DNA of 16,389 nucleotides from Methanobacteriota archaeon (GTDB lineage: Archaea; Methanobacteriota; Methanobacteria; Methanobacteriales; Methanobacteriaceae). The notes beneath the pieces are model-generated. The model was not told the origin of the DNA. It ran no database searches and worked only from the letters and a program-made list of their open reading frames with translations. The stretch spans positions 1 to 16,389 of the forward strand of contig JAEZAV010000189.1 of NCBI GenBank assembly GCA_023430285.1. The letters run 5' to 3'. Shown piece by piece: positions 15,074 to 16,389 of the stretch. A program made the translations under genes and the position numbers. The first letter of the stretch is position 1. Every line of letters begins with the position of its first letter.

Positions 15074-15108
15074 CTAAGAAAATTATGGCATATAATAATT
15101 TAATTTCT

Positions 15109-15144
15109 AAAAAAGAATTTTTTAGGGTTTTATCCCCTAAAAAA
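15109..15144 (-). terminator. Hairpin terminator of the secreted Pro-rich protein gene
   Basis: TTTTTTAGGG (15118-15127) and CCCTAAAAAA (15135-15144) form a perfect 10-bp stem with a 7-base loop. On the leftward transcript U6 (15109-15114) follows three bases later. It begins 16 bases after the stop codon. Confidence 0.7.
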
Positions 15145-15160
15145 AAGTACTAATCCAAAT

Positions 15161-15685
15161 TTATTTGGTCGCGTTTGTTGTGCAGTTGTTTACTGGGTGT
15201 ACTGGTACCACTGGGTGTACTGGTTTTTTAACTGGTTCGGGTCCGACAGGATGTACAGGTACCACTGGTTTGATTGGTTTTACTGGTTTTTTGATGTTGG
15301 TCTTCTTTAACACTTTCTCTGTTACATTAACCTTCCACTGTAGCTGTTTGGTCTTGATCTGGAAGTTCTTGATCTTGATGTTTGCAGGTGATGTTGGATT
15401 TTTAAGGTAACTTGTTATGGCAGTGTTTAGTTTAGTTGCTTGTTTTTCGTACTGATTCAGTGCACTTAGTAGGCCTTTATTCTTTGTTGTGTTGTTGTAA
15501 GTTTTTTTAAGACTTTCTATCTTAGTTATAAGAGTATTTAACTGTGTTTGTACTGCAGTTAATTTTGCAGTTTGATTACCTGTTAAAACCACTGTTTTGG
15601 TGGTTGTGGTGTTCGCTGCATATATTGGTGCCGTGCCAGCCAGTATGGTGACCACACAAAATACTGCAAATAGTTCTTTTTTCAT
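15161..15685 (-). CDS. Secreted coiled-coil protein with Pro/Val/His-rich C-terminal repeats
   Basis: I do not recognise a named family. This 174-residue protein has a Sec signal peptide with a likely cut after IYA (about residue 23). A Thr/Asn-rich linker and a helical region (about 35-95, with LTAVQTQLNTLITKIESLKK) suggest a coiled coil. The last 40 residues are Pro-rich and basic, with two near-copies of PVVPVHPV (about 140-147 and 158-165) separated by GPEPVKKPVH. Such segments often span or bind the cell wall. Several N-x-T sequons (about 25, 38, 64, 65, 120, 167, 171) could be glycosylated. The start is firm: GGAGGCG on the minus strand (15691-15697), five bases from the ATG, and a perfect TATA box at 15759-15766. 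Confidence 0.83.
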   Translation of the reverse strand: MKKELFAVFCVVTILAGTAPIYAANTTTTKTVVLTGNQTAKLTAVQTQLNTLITKIESLKKTYNNTTKNKGLLSALNQYEKQATKLNTAITSYLKNPTSPANIKIKNFQIKTKQLQWKVNVTEKVLKKTNIKKPVKPIKPVVPVHPVGPEPVKKPVHPVVPVHPVNNCTTNATK

Positions 15686-15758
15686 TATTTCGCCTCCGAT
15701 CCTTGAATCCTTAATAATTAAAGGTTTCAGGACTGGGTAACCTATACCTTCAAGATCG

Positions 15759-15766
15759 TATATAAA
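15759..15766 (-). promoter_or_regulatory. Consensus TATA box of the secreted Pro-rich protein gene
   Basis: TTTATATA on the minus strand is the best archaeal TATA consensus in the window. It predicts a start near 15735 and a leader of about 50 bases ending in the GGAGGCG ribosome site. Confidence 0.65.
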
Positions 15767-16111
15767 CCTTTTGATTTAAATCTAAAAAAAACAGCCGTTT
15801 AGAAGGATTTATAGAAATTAAAGCCCAATTAACAGTTTTTGTTTTTGCTGTTGACTGAAATCATCATTTACTTAATATTTTTAATGAAAATTACCAATTT
15901 AAACTTGGTTTGTCCGAATAAAGCTTTCCACAACGCTGTTAGTTTGGGGTAAAGTTGGAATAAATTGTTGATATTCACATGAGAAGAGAATCATTACAAA
16001 ATACTCAATTTTAAACAGTTATATTTAAATTTAAACCTTGATTGAACTGTTTTTATGATTTATAATGATTTTATAAAAAAAAGAATACCTTAAGAATTAA
16101 GTTGTATTTGT

Positions 16112-16146
16112 AAAAAAAAGATGAAAATTAAAGTAGTTTAATTTTC
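16112..16146 (-). terminator. Hairpin plus U8 terminator of the TRAM gene
   Basis: GAAAATTAAA (16123-16132) and TTTAATTTTC (16137-16146) form a perfect 10-bp stem with a 4-base loop. On the leftward transcript the stem is followed after three bases by U8 (16112-16119). This has the layout of a bacterial-style intrinsic terminator, 33 bases past the stop codon. Confidence 0.7.
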
Positions 16147-16178
16147 TAAGATGTATGCTGATTAAAAAATTTTGGAGT

Positions 16179-16389
16179 TTATTCTACTATGTCAGCGAAA
16201 CCGAAGTTCCTTCTCACAGAGTTAACTCTGATCCTTACTTCATCGCCGACTTTAGCACCTGCAACGAACACAACAAAACCTTCGACACGAGCAATTCCGT
16301 CTCCGTCCCTGCCAGTATCTTCAATTTTAACATCGTATTCTGAACCTTCTTCTATAGGTGCGTTATTTTCCCTTTCATTTCCGTAATTA
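16179..16389 (-). CDS. Small TRAM-domain protein (5' end outside window)
   Basis: The leftward frame runs from the right edge to TAA at 16179-16181, 69 visible codons. The core is an OB-like TRAM domain: EGSEYDVKIEDTGRDGDGIARVEGF, then VFVAGAKVGDEVRIRVNSVRRNFGFADIVE, which matches the stand-alone archaeal TRAM proteins almost end to end. These bind RNA and have been linked to cold adaptation and RNA chaperoning in methanogens; the domain also occurs fused to tRNA-modifying enzymes. Only the first few residues are probably missing, as the family is about 70-75 residues long. A hairpin terminator follows at 16112-16146. The identification is secure; its RNA targets are not shown by the sequence. 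Confidence 0.92.
   Translation of the reverse strand, partial: NYGNERENNAPIEEGSEYDVKIEDTGRDGDGIARVEGFVVFVAGAKVGDEVRIRVNSVRRNFGFADIVE

Larger units (their letters stand above)
15686..16178. other. 493-base non-coding stretch
   Basis: The left part holds the leader and TATA box of the secreted protein gene; the right end holds the hairpin terminator of the TRAM gene. Between about 15780 and 16110 the DNA is A/T-rich. I see only a weak 5-bp inverted repeat (AACAG 15831-15835 and CTGTT 15848-15852) and no frame longer than a few codons with a ribosome site. Confidence 0.55.

Noticed and set aside
15165..15410. A plus-strand frame reading as Gly-Cys-Thr-Gly repeats, like a collagen-type protein
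   Set aside because: It is antisense to the secreted Pro-rich protein, which has a signal peptide, a strong ribosome site and a consensus TATA box. The repeats are the mirror of its Pro/Val/His repeats.

Overview
The window looks like chromosomal DNA of a mesophilic methanogenic archaeon of the Methanobacteriales, most likely Methanobacterium or a close relative. The evidence is an archaeal-type glyceraldehyde-3-phosphate dehydrogenase, a small sulfite-reductase-like protein of the kind found in methanogens, a stand-alone TRAM protein, a DUF169 protein, and a soluble PAS/GAF HisKA_2 kinase. Genes are preceded by TATA boxes and GAGGT/GGAGG ribosome sites and followed by T-rich 3' ends. The genus is inferred from gene content and style, not proven. 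There is no rRNA, tRNA, CRISPR array, transposase or integrase that I can recognise.

Layout. Positions 1-2057 (+) hold the tail of a Myb/SANT-like protein, GAPDH (gap), and a small siroheme/Fe-S sulfite-reductase-like protein. Positions 2166-2414 (-) hold a short coiled-coil protein. Positions 2642-3445 (+) hold a soluble SAM methyltransferase. A 441-base non-coding stretch with two strong inverted repeats follows. Positions 3887-7684 (-) hold a 1265-residue multi-PAS histidine kinase with a degenerate N-terminal receiver. It is divergently paired with a membrane-anchored SAM methyltransferase (7797-8573, +). Positions 8643-10327 (-) carry a secreted repeat protein, a VOC-fold protein and a DUF169 Cys-rich protein. 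Positions 10634-12920 (+) carry a universal stress protein and a 14-helix MFS exporter. Positions 13039-15685 (-) carry a small coiled-coil protein, a two-gene PH-like module (a zinc-ribbon protein plus a membrane bPH2 protein) and a secreted Pro-rich coiled-coil protein. The window ends in a TRAM protein (16179-16389, -, 5' end missing).

How it fits together. This is mostly a set of single genes and pairs, not one large operon. The themes are central carbon metabolism, sensing and stress (kinase, Usp, MFS exporter, Dsr-like protein), and envelope proteins (two secreted proteins, the bPH2 membrane protein, the membrane methyltransferase). The most system-like candidates are the zinc-ribbon/PH plus bPH2 membrane pair, the divergent kinase/membrane-methyltransferase pair, and the inverted-repeat element at 3710-3776 in which both arms carry a TATA-like sequence. 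Nothing here is clearly a new defence or mobile system.
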